From the NCBI GenBank assembly GCA_035948135.1, contig DASZJL010000022.1, positions 1-64,000 of the forward strand: a DNA stretch of 64,000 nt, given 5' to 3'. Both the position numbers and the translations under genes were made by a program. This stretch comes from CADDZP01 sp035948135 (GTDB taxonomy: Bacteria > Actinomycetota > Acidimicrobiia > Acidimicrobiales > AC-14). Below are positions 62,572 to 64,000 of the stretch, piece after piece. The notes under the pieces were generated by a model. It worked only from the letters and a program-made list of their open reading frames with translations. It did no database searches and was not told the origin of the DNA. Numbering within the stretch: position 1 is the stretch's first letter; each line of letters begins with the position of its first letter.

Positions 62572-64000
62572 TTGACTGACCAACGCCTCCGGGCCGTGTG
62601 CGAGCTGATGATCCCTGGTGTTCGGGAGAACGCCGGGCTCCACGAGTACGACGGGCGAATTCAGGACCTGTCCCCCGACGGCGTGCGCGCCGGCTTGGGC
62701 CGCTTGGAGCCGTCCGGCACGCCGGCCGACCACGACGAGGCTCACCTCCAGGCGTTCGAGCACATGCTGCGCGTGGGCTTCGCTGAGCTCGAGGAGCACC
62801 GCAGCAATCCTCTCGTGCACCTCGACAACCTCGACCTTTCCGTCTACGACCGCGAGTACGCACCGGCCGACGAACGGCAAGCGGCGCGTCGCCGGCACCT
62901 GGCGGCGTGGCCCGACGCCGTCGACATGGCGCTCGCGTCCCTCGACCGCGTGTCGGCTCCGACGGCCGCCGCCCTCTTGGGTGCTGTCGGCGGGCTGGCG
63001 AGCGGGCTCGACGACGGCGATCCAGTGGCGGCCGCGGGCCTGGCCGCCCATCGCCGCCTCGTCGCCCATCTGAAGCGGGCCGCGGCCGAGGGTGACCCCG
63101 ATCCCGCCATTGGCGAAGGAGGCCTGACGCGCCTCCTGAGCAGCGCCGAGGCGATCGACGTCGACTTGGGCGCGCTGGCCCGCCAGGCCGACGACGACCG
63201 CGACCGCCTACGCGCCGAGTTGGAAGAGGTGTGCGGACGCCTCGGCCCCGGGCGGCCCGTCGACGACGTCATCGCCGACCTTCTGGCCGACCACCCCGAC
63301 GCGGGCGGTGTTGTCGACGAAGCACGCGCCCAGGTCGAGGAAGCCGTGGCCTTCACCCATGAGCGCAACCTGGTTCCCGGCCTCGACGGCGAGTGTCTGG
63401 TCGGGCCCACTCCGCCCGCCCGGCGGTGGGCCTTCGCCATGATGTCGTGGGCCGGTCCGTACGAGCCCGACGCCCCGTCGTGGTACCACATCACCCCGCC
63501 GGAACCGACGTGGCCGCCGGAGCAGCAGGAAGAGTGGCTCGAGGCGTTCAACCGCACGACGCTCCCCGCCATCACCGTGCACGAGGTGGCGCCCGGTCAC
63601 TTCGCCCACGGGCGCGTGATGCGACGGGTGTCGGGCGACGTCCGCAAGACGTTGATGTCGATGTCGTTCGTCGAGGGCTGGGCCCACTACGCCGAGCAAC
63701 TGTGCGTCGAGGAGGGCTTCCGGGCCGACGACGCCCGCTTTCAGGCCGGCGTCGCCATCGAGGCGCTCGTCCGCGTCACCCGCCTAGCCGTATCGATCGG
63801 GCTGCACACCGCGCAGATGTCGATGGACGAGGCCGCCCGCCGCTTCGAGCAGGACGCCCACCTTCAGGGGCCGGCCGCTCGCAGCGAGGCGGCGAGGGCC
63901 ACGTTCGACCCCACGTACGGGCGCTACACGTGGGGCAAGCTCGAGATCCTGCGGCTCCGCGAGAAGACTCGGGCAGCATGGGGCCCCGACTTCTCGCTGC
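62572..64000 (+). CDS. DUF885 family metallopeptidase-like protein (cut by right edge)
   Basis: The visible 476 residues are most of a DUF885 protein, a gluzincin-type fold related to M3/M32-like peptidases. The zinc motif HEVAPGHFAHGRVMRR is present, then SFVEGWAHYAEQL, and YTWGKLEILRLRE near the edge. DUF885 proteins usually have 550-600 residues, so about 80-100 C-terminal residues are outside. TTG 62572 is the likely start because it begins the homologous region and fits the promoter; the next start candidate is GTG 62596. Confidence 0.9.
   Translation, partial: MTDQRLRAVCELMIPGVRENAGLHEYDGRIQDLSPDGVRAGLGRLEPSGTPADHDEAHLQAFEHMLRVGFAELEEHRSNPLVHLDNLDLSVYDREYAPADERQAARRRHLAAWPDAVDMALASLDRVSAPTAAALLGAVGGLASGLDDGDPVAAAGLAAHRRLVAHLKRAAAEGDPDPAIGEGGLTRLLSSAEAIDVDLGALARQADDDRDRLRAELEEVCGRLGPGRPVDDVIADLLADHPDAGGVVDEARAQVEEAVAFTHERNLVPGLDGECLVGPTPPARRWAFAMMSWAGPYEPDAPSWYHITPPEPTWPPEQQEEWLEAFNRTTLPAITVHEVAPGHFAHGRVMRRVSGDVRKTLMSMSFVEGWAHYAEQLCVEEGFRADDARFQAGVAIEALVRVTRLAVSIGLHTAQMSMDEAARRFEQDAHLQGPAARSEAARATFDPTYGRYTWGKLEILRLREKTRAAWGPDFSL

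Overview
The window is a chromosomal segment of a high-GC actinobacterium (about 70% G+C by eye). It is most like the Acidimicrobiia or a neighbouring deep-branching class; that placement is inference. The supporting gene content is SepH, MurT/GatD, an F420-type luciferase-like oxidoreductase, DUF3040, DUF222-HNH, baeRF and dodecin proteins, no ftsA beside ftsZ, and a meso-DAP-type MurE. Coding density is very high: no gene-free stretch reaches 300 bases, and I saw no tRNA, rRNA, CRISPR array, IS element or prophage.

Region 1 (1-23.9 kb) is a division and cell-wall (dcw) cluster on the minus strand, in two blocks. Block A runs mraZ-rsmH-ftsL-ftsI-murE-murF-mraY-murD-ftsW (23.8 to 13.4 kb), with mostly overlapping genes. 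Block B runs murC-murB-ftsQ-ftsZ (4.3 to 1 kb; ftsZ is cut by the window edge). Between them, about 9 kb breaks the usual order. It carries murG on the opposite strand, two sugar-nucleotide genes resembling the GDP-legionaminate genes ptmE and legB, and a set of accessory genes: an SDR, a carboxymuconolactone decarboxylase-like protein, a DUF222-HNH protein, OsmC, an ABM protein, a P-loop kinase, dodecin and a secreted trypsin-like protease. Diverging from mraZ are murT-gatD, which amidate the D-Glu of lipid II.

Region 2 (26-36.4 kb) is housekeeping: a lipoate/biotin ligase-family protein, an HNH protein, a ROK kinase, a MoxR-DUF58-transglutaminase operon, DUF3040, DNA polymerase IV, a YbaK deacylase and a polyprenol-phosphate mannose synthase-like glycosyltransferase. 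Region 3 (36.4-53.5 kb) holds a CaCA antiporter, PIG-L deacetylase, a membrane adenylate cyclase, threonine aldolase, a PPOX protein, inositol monophosphatase, an AMP-forming ligase, a PPi-type phosphofructokinase, an RlpA-like secreted protein, glycerol kinase, a DEAD-box helicase, PlsC with a divergent TetR regulator, an alanine-type aminotransferase and an LLM oxidoreductase. Region 4 (53.3-64 kb) holds an SRPBCC-ArsA-small protein-baeRF-ROK operon, a GT4 glycosyltransferase, QueG, SepH with a histone-H1-like tail, two small Cys-rich proteins and a DUF885 protein cut by the right edge.

The strongest non-genic signal is regulatory. At least sixteen genes that begin a transcription unit have a TAnnnT -10 hexamer ending 6 to 8 bases before the start codon, which predicts leaderless mRNAs. 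This rule was also used to choose several start codons. In three places divergent genes share one overlapping -10 pair. Other sites seen are a 17-bp palindrome upstream of ftsZ, MraZ-box-like repeats on a canonical mraZ promoter, and a perfect 18-bp palindrome between plsC and a TetR gene. Three small proteins were found by eye: 24 aa at 51240, 52 aa at 53363, and about 64 aa at 55639.
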